A stretch of 64,000 nucleotides of DNA from Quercus robur (lineage: Eukaryota; Streptophyta; Magnoliopsida; Fagales; Fagaceae), in NCBI RefSeq assembly GCF_932294415.1, contig NC_065535.1:69247362-69311361 (forward strand). Reading direction: 5' to 3'. Shown one piece after another: positions 23,057 through 33,631 of the stretch; within the stretch, counting starts at the first letter, position 1; every line of letters begins with the position of its first letter. A program made the position numbers and the translations under genes. Below the pieces are notes generated by a model, which was not told where the DNA came from, made no database searches, and was given only the letters and a program-made list of their open reading frames with translations.

Positions 23057-23511
23057 TATGAATTTGAATTAAATTTTAAGGTTCAGTTGTGCATTAAATA
23101 AGAACTTCCCTATGAGATAATGAAGGATATGAGAAGATAAAGATTTTTGAAGAGCATAATCACATGAGATATTTGTCATCATTATGAAATATCATCAAAT
23201 GCGAATAACTTTGGAAAAGGTAAATCCATGAAAGTTTATGTGTAGCATGAAATGAGTTAAGTATGGATTCATGAAGCAAAGTAATAATCTTCCTTTTCAT
23301 GGATTTTGAGTTCTTTTTATTTAGTCTCACAGGTTATTTCTATGTTTTTTTTTTTTTTTAAATTATGTTTTATAGATTAGTGGATTAAATGATAGGATTG
23401 TTTGATTTAGTGATGATGTAATAATTTGGTCATTAATTCCTAGAACTCTAATTTTTAGATTTGGTGAAATGGATACCTAACACCTACTTATCTCGTCATT
23501 TAGTGTATGTT

Positions 23512-23708
23512 TGGATAGCATCTTGCACGTCCAGTGTCCAGCGTTTTTTTGTGAGTCTCATGCACTATTCATGAGACTCGCAAATACTTTAAAAAAAGAA
23601 AACTTTAAAACTGAGTCTCACGATACTATTCACACATTTAAAAATTATTTTGCTATAATATTTTTCAGTTTTTAGTTATCAGTAATAAGAGATATCCAAA
23701 CAGACCCT
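23512..23708. mobile_element. MITE-like element with GTTTGGATA/TATCCAAAC ends
   Basis: Left end 'gtatgtttggatagcat', right end 'gatatccaaacagaccc'. The middle holds repeated 'gagactc' and 'atgcactattcatgagactcg' type words and 'tcagtttttagttatcag'. It is related to the element at 5773-6078. Confidence 0.6.
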
Positions 23709-25285
23709 TAGACTTTGAGTTTAGATCAAAGGTTAGATTAGTGATCTTTTCCATGTAATTTTCTTTTTCTTAGGCTGTAACTAGAAAATAACGAAATGTA
23801 ATTTAATTTCCCTGGTCTTTTATATATGTCAACTTGTGATATTTAGCAAGAAGTAACTAAACAATAGCGTGTGGGTTTCACAAGAAGTCAAGAACCCACG
23901 TTTTGGGCAGTATGTCATAGCATAATTGGAGTCTTGGGTAGGGGGTTTTTTTTATGAGATTGCTATATGGTTTTTTTTTTTTTTTTTTGGTAAACGTTAA
24001 ATACTTAAATCATAGCTCAATTTGGTTTGTTACTAACTTACTATAAAGGGAACGGTGACTTTTGGATCTGTTATATTTATGAGATCATGTCCACTAGCAT
24101 TCATGGTGATTCAGCTTGATACTTATTGGGAATTTTGAGAGTCGACAGGTGTGAAGAGATGTACAAAAGGAATTTTTTGCATGGGGTTATCGTACAATGC
24201 ACTGTCCTTGGGCTTAAGAGTTCTATAAATTCTCCAGACTCATTTGGAAGTTTTCGTATGAAACTAAGATAAGTGAGAAAAAATCTTTTTATACAATAAG
24301 CCCGCGTGATTCTATATAGGGTAAATTTTTTGATACTCCTAGAACAGTAAATCAGGCTTTCGCAAAGGGGGTGGGTCCTATAGTGGGTCTCACATATGGG
24401 GCCCACCCCCTTTGAGAGCTCATAGCACTGTTCTGGAAGTGTGTAAGTTTTTTCTGCTCCATGTAACATAAATTTTCCAATATTTACTTTTTGTGGATTG
24501 CAAGTCAGTGAGATTCTCCAATGTAGGTTGCTAAAATGCTCTTTTATGCCCTCCAAACCTTAACTCTCATATCTTCCATTCTTCCCCCAAGAAAATGTAC
24601 ACATGGGTTTGGTCAATGTGTACATTTTAGAATGAAAATGTGTGTTTTTCTAAAAAGTAAGGATTGGGAGTTAGAATGCAAATCACTAATAACTCTTTAT
24701 CAACAAATTGAAACTTCTACACATTTTCATTTGACAACCTACTTTAATCCAAATAAATAGCATAATTATAAGATATTTTGTATTTTTATTAATTAATATT
24801 AAAACGTGCCAACAAATACACATAATCCCAATACATTCCATTAGTTTATGTTTTAGTTTTTTTCCTTTCCATGAAATTTCAAAGCCTATGAGATTTTATA
24901 CTACTTGGAAAAAATCGTTTATATTTTTAGGTTGTGCTTGATCTAATTGGTTAAGAATTTGGTTATATACTAAGTTGATAAGCTCATCCCTTTTCCTGGG
25001 ATTTTCACCTTTTGGAATGAGGATTAGGATTATAGGATTTAGTTTTTTTTTTTTTTAATAGTATTTTTGAGCACATAGACTTTGGGTTTTTGTTTTCATT
25101 AATATCTGGGAGATTGTTTTAGCAATTGAATTATTGAGGCTAGTTTTGGATTTCATTCAATACGATAATTCTTTGAGAATAATTAATACTTTGTAACGGT
25201 GAAAACTTTATAGTGTGTAATAGTTGTGACGTGTTTAACTCTTCCATCAGGGTGTGGCAAAAAAAAATTATTTTATTTTATATTT
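23709..25285. other. Intergenic DNA, one small palindromic segment
   Basis: At about 24318-24450 a possible short TIR element has 'cctagaacagt' and 'actgttctgg' ends around an inverted 'ggggtgggtcc...ggcccacccc' core; its outer limits are unclear. Open frames at 24101-24556 overlap it and are not gene-like. The rest is AT-rich. Confidence 0.35.
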
Positions 25286-25736
25286 ATCACTGTTAACGTG
25301 TATTAGGGTATGCGGGCTTTAGGCCCACCTTATTTACTTGTATAGCACACTTACTTGTATTGCACACTCTGCCTCCTATATAAAGGCACTTATGTATATT
25401 CTATTACTTGAGAAATACAATACAATCATTCAGTATTTCTAACATGGTATCAGAGCCACCTTCTTGTGGCCATGGTTTTCTGTCCTTGCGGTATATTTAA
25501 GAGCAATCTTTGTTTTCCTCGGTGTTTTTTTTCGCTGCATTCATCTTCTTTGGCTTCTTACTGCTGCCGTCAAAACTCTCCAGTACAGTCAAGCCACCAT
25601 TAGAAGTCGCATCAACACTGCAAAATCATTGCCTTCCTCAACCTACCGTCACAGAGCCAAACTTCATTCAAGGGATCTTCTCAACCTTATCAAATCTCAA
25701 GATTTCATCAAATTCCATCTTGAGTTTGAGAGGGGG

Positions 25737-26033
25737 TGTTAGAGATATATTAGCCCATTAGCATAGGCCCAAGCCTAATTCTACTTTGTGTGCAAGCCAA
25801 ATCTCCTACTTGTACTAGAAGTCTATTAGTCTAGGGTTTAGTCTACTATATATACACATGTTATGATTCATTGTAACACAGGATTTGTACTACACTATAA
25901 TATATTATTGATGTAGCCCTTTAGGGTTTCCTCCGTGGATGTAGGCCGTTAGGCTGAACCACGTAACTTTCGTGTGTTATTGTGTTTTATACTTTATGCT
26001 TTCGCTTCCGCATCTATACTAGCATATTCAACA
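25737..26033 (+). mobile_element. Second, unrelated LTR inside the Copia element
   Basis: A 297-bp segment starts TGTTAGAGAT and ends ATTCAACA, preceded by a polypurine tract (gagtttgagaggggg, ending 25736) and followed by a primer-site-like 'tggtgtatcaatgc'. It contains a 'ctatatatacac' TATA-like box. No 5-bp duplication flanks it, so it is not a simple solo-LTR insertion; it sits as if at an internal-LTR-internal junction. Confidence 0.65.
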
Positions 26034-26061
26034 TGGTGTATCAATGCTAATATTTAACACG

Positions 26062-27334
26062 GTTGCTCGTATCTCATCTGTTCGAGCTCTCTTAGCTGTT
26101 GTTGCTGCCAGAAAATGGGACCTTTTTTCAGATGGATGTCAAAAATGCATTCCTTAATGAGGATTTAAGTGAAGAAGTTTATATGCAACCTCCTCCTGAT
26201 CTCTCTGTTAAATCAAATAAGGTTTGTTACCTTCGGCGTGCTCTTTATGGCCTTAAACAAGCTCCACGAGCTTGGTTTGCCAAATTCAGTTCTACCATCT
26301 CTCGCTTAGGTTACATGGCCAATCATTATGATTCTGCTTTATTTCTTCGTCGCACTGACAAAGGCACTATTTTACTTCTCCTGTATGTGGATGATATGAT
26401 CATAACTGGTGATGACCTTAATGGCATTCAAGAACTCAAGGGTTTTCTCAGTCAGCAGTTTGAGATGAAAGATCTTGGACATCTCAGCTACTTCTTGGGT
26501 CTTGAAATCACTCATTCTATAGATGGACTTTATATTACTCAAGCCAAGTATGCCTCTGAATTCTTGTCTCAAGCTGGACTGACTGATAGCAAGACTGTTG
26601 ACACTCCAGTTGAGTTTAATGCGCATCTGACTCCGTCAGGGGGGAAACCGTTGTCTATTCCCTCTCTTTACAGACGCTTGGTTGGCAGCCTAGTTTATTT
26701 CACTGTCACTCGTCCAGACATTTCCTATGCTGTTCACCAGGTGAGTCAGTATCTGACTACTCCACGATCGACTCACTATGCTGCTATTCTGCGCATACTT
26801 CGATACCTAAAGGGCACTCTCTTCCATGGTCTTTTCTACTTTGCTCAGTCTCCTCTTGTTCTCCGTGCATTTTCTGATGCTGATTGGGCAGGAGATCCCA
26901 CTGATCGCAGGTCCACCACTGGCTATTGCTTTCTTCTTGGTTCTTCTCTGATTTCTTGGCGAAGTAAGAAACAAACTCATGTGGCCCGCTCTAGTACTGA
27001 AGCAGAATATCGTGCCCTTGCTGATACCACATCTGAGCTCCTTTGGTTACGGTGACTTCTCAAAAACTTAGGTGTATCCACATCTTCTGCTACTCCTCTT
27101 TATTGTGACAACCAGAGTGCCATTCATATTGCTCACAATGATGTCTTCCATGAACGAACTAAACACATCGAGATCGATTGTCATTTTATCTGTTATCATC
27201 TTGTCCATGGTGCTCTCAAGCTGATCTCAATTTCTTCTAAAGATCAACTTGCAGATATCTTCACCAAGTCACATCCTAAGGGACGTCTTCGCACTTTGGT
27301 TGACAACCTCAAGTTGGTCTCACATCCACCTTGA
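26062..27334 (+). pseudogene. Copia pol remnant: reverse transcriptase and RNase H
   Basis: The frame VARISSVRALLA to KWDLF is followed by a +1 T insertion in a T-run near 26121-26126, then continues as QMDVKNAFLNEDL. Further on are YGLKQAPRAWF, the catalytic LLLYVDDMIITG, and RNase H (FSDADWAGDPTDRRSTTGYCF, then SSTEAEYRALA). An in-frame TGA at 27053-27055 replaces a tryptophan codon just before the last RNase H segment (YCDNQSAIHIA, KHIEID, LADIFTK). The frameshift, premature stop and missing upstream domains make it non-functional. Confidence 0.9.
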
Positions 27335-27596
27335 GTTTGAGGGGGGTTGTTAACATGTATTAGGGTATGTGGGTTTTAGGCCCACCTTGTTTACTTGTAT
27401 AGCACACTTACTTGTACTGCACACTCTACCTCCTATATAAAGGCACTTATGTATATTCTATTACTTGAGAAATACAATACAATCATTCAGTATTTCTAAC
27501 AATCACAAACTTTAAAAAAATGAAGATTATTTTTACAAGATTTTGGGATCGGTATCTTTTTTATTTGAATCAAAATTTGTGTAACTTTCTTTTCCT

Positions 27597-29239
27597 TTAT
27601 TTTTTGGGATAATTACAGAAAACCCACCTGAGGTTTGGCCAGTTTACACTTTACCTACCCGTGGTTTAAAACTTATCACTTTGCCCACCTGAGGTGCCTT
27701 CCGTTAGAGATCTGTTACCCACCTCTCCCTTTACCGTTAGAAAAACACATTTTTAGAGAAAAACAAACATAACAAAGATCAAAAAGTTAGGGCTTTTTTT
27801 TTGCTTAAGAACTTCTTTTAGAACAAAACACAAACCAACAGTATTGCTATTCTCTTGTCCATTGGTTATTCAAACATGTATTCAATCCTTCACCCTTGCA
27901 TGGAGCTTTGCACCCACCTTTCCTCCCGTAATTTCCACACTACCCTCGTCACTCCCTCCATCTCCGACACCACTACCACTCATATTTCCTCTTCCTTCTC
28001 TCAAAACCCACTCATCTCGGGTCCTCCTATGCGCCCTAGATCTAATCCGACCCGCCAGCAATCTGCCCTCAAACTCCAAGCCTATATCACCACCAACCAC
28101 TCTCAATCCCAACCTCCCATCATCTGCACCATCGTCAACTTCCAGGTCGGGTGGACCAAAGAGGTCTTCCAAAAATTCAACATCCCCATCGTCAGCTTCA
28201 TCACCTTCGGCGCGTGCGCTGCTGCCATGGAGTTGGGCTCGTGGAAAGCCTAGGCCGGTCAGTTCAACCCGGGCGAGGAGGCCTGACTCATTCTCGGGTT
28301 ACTCGAAGAAATGGCCATTACGCCTTCTCGGGTTTTAATCGCATGCGTTGGAATCCACTTCTTCCAACAGTGTTCGGGGATTGACTCAGTGGTTTTGTAC
28401 AGTCCTAGGATCTTTGAAAAAGCTGGAATCACTTCCTCAAGCAAAAAGCTACTCGCTACTGTAGCCGTTGGATTTGTTAAAACGATGTCTATTTTGGTTG
28501 CTACTTTTTTGCTTGATAAGATCTGATGGTGGCCGTTGCTTTTGAGCAGTGTGACTGGGATGATGGTATCACTCACCGCCTTGGCATCTGGGCTCATGGT
28601 GATCGATCATTCTGATCGTAAAATCACATGGGCTTTGGCTTTGTGCATAATCATGTTGTTGGCTTTTGTGGCAAGTTTTTCAATTGGAATGGGACCCATT
28701 ACGTGGGTCCAGCTCTAGGTCCTCCACGTGGCGGCCCACCTGGAGGCGGAGGTGGTGGCGGTTCGCCTAAACCGAGTGATCAGCCACCGTGGGTTCCAGA
28801 AGTTGAAGGCACGATCGCGTTGATGTTCAACTTCTTTTCTTTTATTACTCTCCTAAGACTCCGACTCCAAGAACTCTCTTTATCTCTCTCTCTTTTGTCA
28901 TAACAAATGATAGATTTAGAGTTTAGAGATTACAACACTCACAGATCTCTCTCTCCTTTTCTTCTTCCTTTGATTTGATTCATAAGAAAGAGAGAGAGTT
29001 TGAGTTATGCAGTTTTAAGGCGAAGTTCTTAAACAATAAAAAACCCTAACTTTTTTATCTTTATTATGTTTGTTTTTCTCTAAAAATGTGTTTTTCTAAC
29101 GGCAAAGGGAGAGGTGGGTAATAGATCTCTAACGGAAAGCACCTCAGGTGGACAAAGTGATAAGTTTTAAATCACGAGTAGGTAAAGTGTAAACGGACCA
29201 AATCTCAGGTGGGTTTGCTGTAATTATCCCTTTTTTTTT
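27597..29239 (+). mobile_element. Pack-MULE-like element with ~210-bp TIRs and captured host genes
   Basis: The ends 27606-27815 and 29021-29230 are long inverted repeats (left gggataattacag, right ctgtaattatccc), matching with scattered mismatches over about 210 bp, as in Mutator-like elements. Flanking 9-mers are T-rich and agree at eight of nine positions (27597-27605, 29231-29239), which is weak because of composition. There is no transposase. The interior holds fragments of two host genes (27855-28320 and 28720-28840 from one, 28320-28707 from another). Confidence 0.8.
27855..28841 (+). pseudogene. Chimeric captured fragment: UGT-like / polyol transporter / UGT-like
   Basis: 27888-28317 encodes LHPCMELCTHLSSRNFHTTL ... 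WTKEVFQKFNIPIVSFITFG ... GEEA and EEMAIT, which I read as the N-terminal half of a plant UDP-glycosyltransferase. In the same frame it then switches to RVLIACVGIHFFQQCSGIDS, VVLYSPRIFEKAGITSS, a TGA, PLLLSSVTGMM and FSIGMGPITWV (to about 28707), the middle of a polyol/monosaccharide transporter (MFS, PLT type). From about 28710, in another frame, GPPRGGPPGGG ... DQPPWVPEVEGTIALMFN resumes the glycosyltransferase-like gene. In-frame stops at about 28252, 28285 and 28524 rule out the normal products. Confidence 0.7.
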
Positions 29240-29612
29240 TCATACCATAATCCATACCATTCTTTAAATAAATAAATAAAAAGATTATCCATTTTAGACC
29301 TTTTTAAATATTTAATTATTTTCTTGAGAGCTTACAGTCCTCCCATTTTATGCACGCACTTATACGTACCTTTCAATTTTTTTCGATAAAAGGTTAGAAC
29401 ATCAGTACAGCTCTTAAAAAAAAAAAAAACTACTACTTTTTTTGACAAAATTCTTTTATAAAGTGCATAAAAACAACCTTTTTTTCTTTCTTTTTTTGAC
29501 AAAGTTCTTTTATAAAGTGGTGAACATGGGAATGATGATGTGTAGTCAGTCATTCATTGAGATTGAGTCCCATTTCCCTTATTATTCATTGAATCCCATT
29601 TCCCTTATTGGA

Positions 29613-29813
29613 TATTTATATACACACTCTGTTACGTTTGGGATTTAAATTCCTTACCTTTCTCACGTACACAACAGTCACAGACAACAAAAACACATTC
29701 CAATTAACGAATTTAGCTTCTTCACTCTCTCTCTCTCTCTCTCTCTCAACTCTCAACCCTCAACCTCGTACCATTCTCCGTTGCCCATTTCTCTCCTTAC
29801 ATTTGTCAATCAC
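29613..29813 (+). promoter_or_regulatory. Probable promoter and non-coding first exon of the NET-domain gene
   Basis: A TATA-like tatttatata (29613-29622) is followed at about 30 bp by a CT-rich leader ending at a consensus donor (cac|gtaagc at 29814). This fits a 5' UTR exon of about 29645-29813 spliced to the acceptor at 33613 or 33616. CT-rich leaders are common in plant housekeeping genes. The Pack-MULE-like element ends only about 375 bp upstream. The transcription start is inferred. Confidence 0.6.
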
Positions 29814-29844
<31 letters not shown>

Positions 29845-30248
29845 GTGACATGTTTTTGCTCAAATTTCCTGAGATTTTCTTAGCTTAAGTTCTGTTTGGC
29901 TGTCCCCAAAAAACATGGCAACTAAGTTTCCGAAGCTTTTTTTTTTTCCGTTTCTAATGCTTTATCTTTTTCTGGGGCAATTTTGTTTTCCATGTATGCC
30001 CCAGATTTTTTTTTTTTTTTTTTATTTTTTATTATAGCTTTCTGAAATTTCTAGAATATGGTTATATGGTATTAGTTCATTGTGTGTGAATGCTTTTAGG
30101 GTATGTCGGTAATTAGAATCTTTTTTTTTGGAATATTATCTACTTGTCAATCAAGTTTTATGTAGCCTATATATTGGTCCTTATTATTCAAGTTGTTTTT
30201 TAAGGTTTAGTTGGGTACTAAACTTGCACATATAAAGAGAAATCTAAA

Positions 30249-30250
<2 letters not shown>

Positions 30251-30292
<42 letters not shown>
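30251..30292. repeat. (AT)n microsatellite
   Basis: About 42 bp of uninterrupted AT in the first intron of the NET-domain gene. Confidence 0.95.
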
Positions 30293-30295
<3 letters not shown>

Positions 30296-31775
30296 AGTAC
30301 CAATGAAACCCATTTTCTTTCTCTTTTCTTTTTTTCATTATGTTTTCGTGTTGATTAGGAAAACCTAAATTTTCAAACTGAGCTCTTGACAGAGAATTGA
30401 AGACTGAATGGGCTCTGATACCAATTTTGATGTAGGATATTTAAGAGTTCAGCACTAAATTAGATTTCTTATTGATATCTTGAAGGGTTCTTGAATAAGA
30501 TTTGATGGCTCTATGGTGTTAAAACACTGAATTGAACTTGAAATAAATAAAGATAAACACTAGGCAATCACACCCTTAGAACTTAAAATAAACTGCTGGA
30601 ATATTATTAAAAGTAATCTTACTATCAATTCTTGAATCTTTTGGTATTTAATCTTATTCTTCTTCTATTCACTTGCATTCTCTTGTTGGAATATTAAACT
30701 GTAAGTTGTGTGGTTGATTTAGTCGAGTTGTATGTTGGGTAGTTATGATAAGAGAAAATGGTTAACATAACACTGGTGACTGGCTTAAGCTTTTGGGTTA
30801 AGGTGATGTCACAACATTTGTATCAAGTCACTGAGGTGTTAACTCTCAACTCTCACAAACCTTGGATTTTCTTTATAATGTCTATTGATCTTTGTGTTTT
30901 TCTCAAATTGTTGGATTCTATGGTTTTGGTGGACTTGCTCTTGTTGAAGAAAAACTGAAGTACAACTCTAATAAGATAATATGGGGTCAAGATGAACTTG
31001 GATGGTTCATTATTAAAGATTACATGATGAATTTTCAGACTTACATTGACTACAAGTGACATGGATTAAGTTTCTTTGGAATTTCGGAAGAAAATGTATG
31101 CCTGAAAATAAGGTGAATGAGCACATAATCCATAATTTTTGTTCGTTGAGCCTTATTTTTAGGCCTAAATTTACTTATATTATCTCATCTTATTTTATTA
31201 CATTAATTTAGCCTTTCTGCAAAGTTGTAGGGCATTTAAGATCATTTTTTAAAATTTTATATTCAAAGAAGGCTATCAAACGCGCTAAAAAGTTCCTATA
31301 ACTATGCATTGGTCAGATTGGAATGAAATGGTTCTCTGAGAATTTTTCAATTTTTTAGTGTATTAGATTCTGTTATTTACAATTTCAAGTTATTCATCAA
31401 ATATCTAGCCTACTGCTTTTCGTTCTAAGTTAACAATTGATTTAACAATTTGAATGTGGGCAAGTTAAAATTTTGGTTGTAGCTCAGTGGGAGAAGGACT
31501 CAAGCTCTAATGCACAAAATACCTTATCTAGATTTAACAGAATTGTGATTTCCAGCTTGGTATTTGAAAATTTTTGAGACAGAATGATGCCCTGACTAAA
31601 TATCTGGGACTCTTGTTTGATGGTTATACCACTAACTTTTGATAATGGCTGGAGAGATTTGTGTGGCATCTCTAACAACTAATTAATTTAGTAGATTATA
31701 TGTTTAGATATCAGACTTACCTCTTTTTAGTTGCCTTCTTTGTAATTTATTTAAGATAAAGAAATTGATGATAGC

Positions 31776-32826
31776 TAAATTTTAGCTGGGGCGATGGAGT
31801 TTGAAGTTGGGTAGGGGTTCTTATGGTTGTGGTCTTTGGAGGAGTATTAGGATGGGTTGGGAGGGGTTTAGTCAGAATATTCTGTTTAAGATTGGTGTAG
31901 GTAGTCAAGTTCGGTTTTGGCATGATTGTTGGTGCAGTGACCAACCTCTCAAAGTGGCTTTCCTTGTCTTGTATGAGAATTCTTTTAAGCGGAAAGCTTC
32001 AATTGAGGCTTTGTTGGTGAGGCAGATGGTGGGGGAGAGGTGGAGTTGGGATGTGATGTTCCATCAAGATCGTTGGAAACTGCAGATGTGACGACTTTAC
32101 TTCATCATTTGGACTCTCATACTCCTTACACTGAGGGTAGTGACTGGGTGGAGGATGAAGAAAAATGGGCCCTTTGACATTCGCTCCTATTATAATGCTT
32201 TGGGGGCGTTTTCTTGTCACTTTCGCTTGGAAAGGTAATTGAGGTGTGAAGGCCCCTAGGAGGGTTTCCTTTTTTGTTTGGACGGTGGCATGGGGGAAGA
32301 TTCTCACTCTGACAACCTAAGGAAAAGAGGTTATACTATAGCAGATCGGTTATGTATGTGCCAGTGTAGTGGGGAGACAATGAATCATCTTTTGATTCAC
32401 TGTGGAGCTTTGTTTTTAAACCGTTCAGGGTCTCTTGCGTGTTACCAGAGAGAGTAATTGGCCTTTTATTTGGGTGGAGCGACTGGTTGGGGAAGCATTC
32501 ATCAAATATTTGGAATTTGGTTTTGTTGTGTTTGAGGTGGATTATTTGACTGGAGCATATCAGTCTTATGTTTGTGGATAAGGATAGATCAGGGGATCAT
32601 AGGCCCATTGTTTGATTGGGCTCGAACTTGGGGATTCACATCTAGTGATTCCATTCCAATGTTTATAGAGTCTATTTCTTCTTGTACATAAGCATGTTGT
32701 TCTTTGTCTGTAATGTAATTATTTGGCTACTTTGTGCCTTTTTGCATGAAGTAGTCCATTTTCAATAAAGTTTATTGTTACTTATAAAAATAAAATAAAA
32801 ATAAATAAAAAGTAAATTTTAGCTGG
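31776..32826 (+). mobile_element. 5'-truncated LINE in NET-gene intron 1
   Basis: A 14-bp duplication taaattttagctgg (31776-31789 and 32813-32826) flanks a fragment of an L1-type element ending in an A-rich tail (about 32786-32812). The plus strand encodes GSYGCGLWRSIRMGWEGFS, then GSQVRFWHDCWCSDQPLK, the region between reverse transcriptase and the C-terminal zinc-finger domain of plant LINEs. Several stops and frameshifts follow. It has the same sense as the host gene. Confidence 0.85.
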
Positions 32827-33631
32827 TTGAATATTTTGTGTTTGAGTTATGACTATCAAGCACTTGGAGATATGATAATTGGTGATGGGAATGGGCAAAA
32901 GAACAACACATTATTTCTAGTTGATTGTAGATGGTTGAGAGTAGAGACAGATCTTTGGATGCAGATGGTTTGTTTTCCCTCCCTTTTTCCTATAGATTTT
33001 TTTTTTTTTAATTATAATTATTTTAGGGAGCTTAAATGCTAATATTTTCATTTTTCTTATTGATGTTTTGTTTTTTAAATTATAATATTTTGACTTTTGA
33101 GGGAGCTTGAATGCTATCTTTTTGGCCTTCCTGTGTGTTAAACTTATTTGCTTCCATTATGTACCTGATAACTTTATTGACTATTTCAGTCACCTTCTTC
33201 TCGACACTTCAACGTATATATTTCTGGTGACTTTATAGTAATGACTATGTTGGTGTCAGACATTTTGCATCCTCTTTTGAACTTTTTACTTTGTGTGTAT
33301 AATTAATAATGCTTGTAAGCAGTAACAAGGACACTAAAGACTGGTGGTAAATGTTTGACTCAGATATCAGGTGCTTGACACTGCATCATCACAACATATG
33401 AATCAGTACCACAAAAGGGTGTACAACATGCACATGTGTTTGTTATTGGAAGAGAAAAGGATTTGCTAAGAGTTTATTGTGACATAAATTGTAAGGGGTT
33501 GCAATTTTTTGTTTTAAAATTGTTACGTCACAGCATGCAATTTCTTTTTCACTTTAAGAGTGAGGGGGTTTCATTATCATTTAATTTTCCATAATCTCTA
33601 GTTGTCATTTGCAGCAGTTGCTTTCCTTGTT

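Larger units (their letters stand above)
25286..27506 (+). mobile_element. Rearranged Copia LTR retrotransposon
   Basis: Two 154-bp LTRs (25291-25444 and 27348-27501, TGTTAA...CTAACA) share most positions and are bounded by the 5-bp duplication atcac (25286-25290, 27502-27506). The initiator-tRNA-Met primer site tggtatcagagcc follows at 25445-25457 and a purine tract precedes the right LTR (gagtttgagggggg). Between them only the C-terminal part of pol remains (26062-27334). The 5' interior instead holds a foreign polypurine tract plus a second, unrelated LTR (25737-26033). gag, protease and integrase are missing. Confidence 0.9.

Noticed and set aside
24101-24556. 151-codon open frame on the minus strand
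   Set aside because: Overlaps a palindromic, MITE-like segment, has no recognisable domain and no neighbouring exons or promoter; treated as chance.
31478-31680. tRNA-like 'gtagctcagtgggag' at about 31478 as a tRNA gene
   Set aside because: The D-arm-like words are not followed by a consistent anticodon arm, T arm and acceptor stem; at most it is a SINE-like trace.
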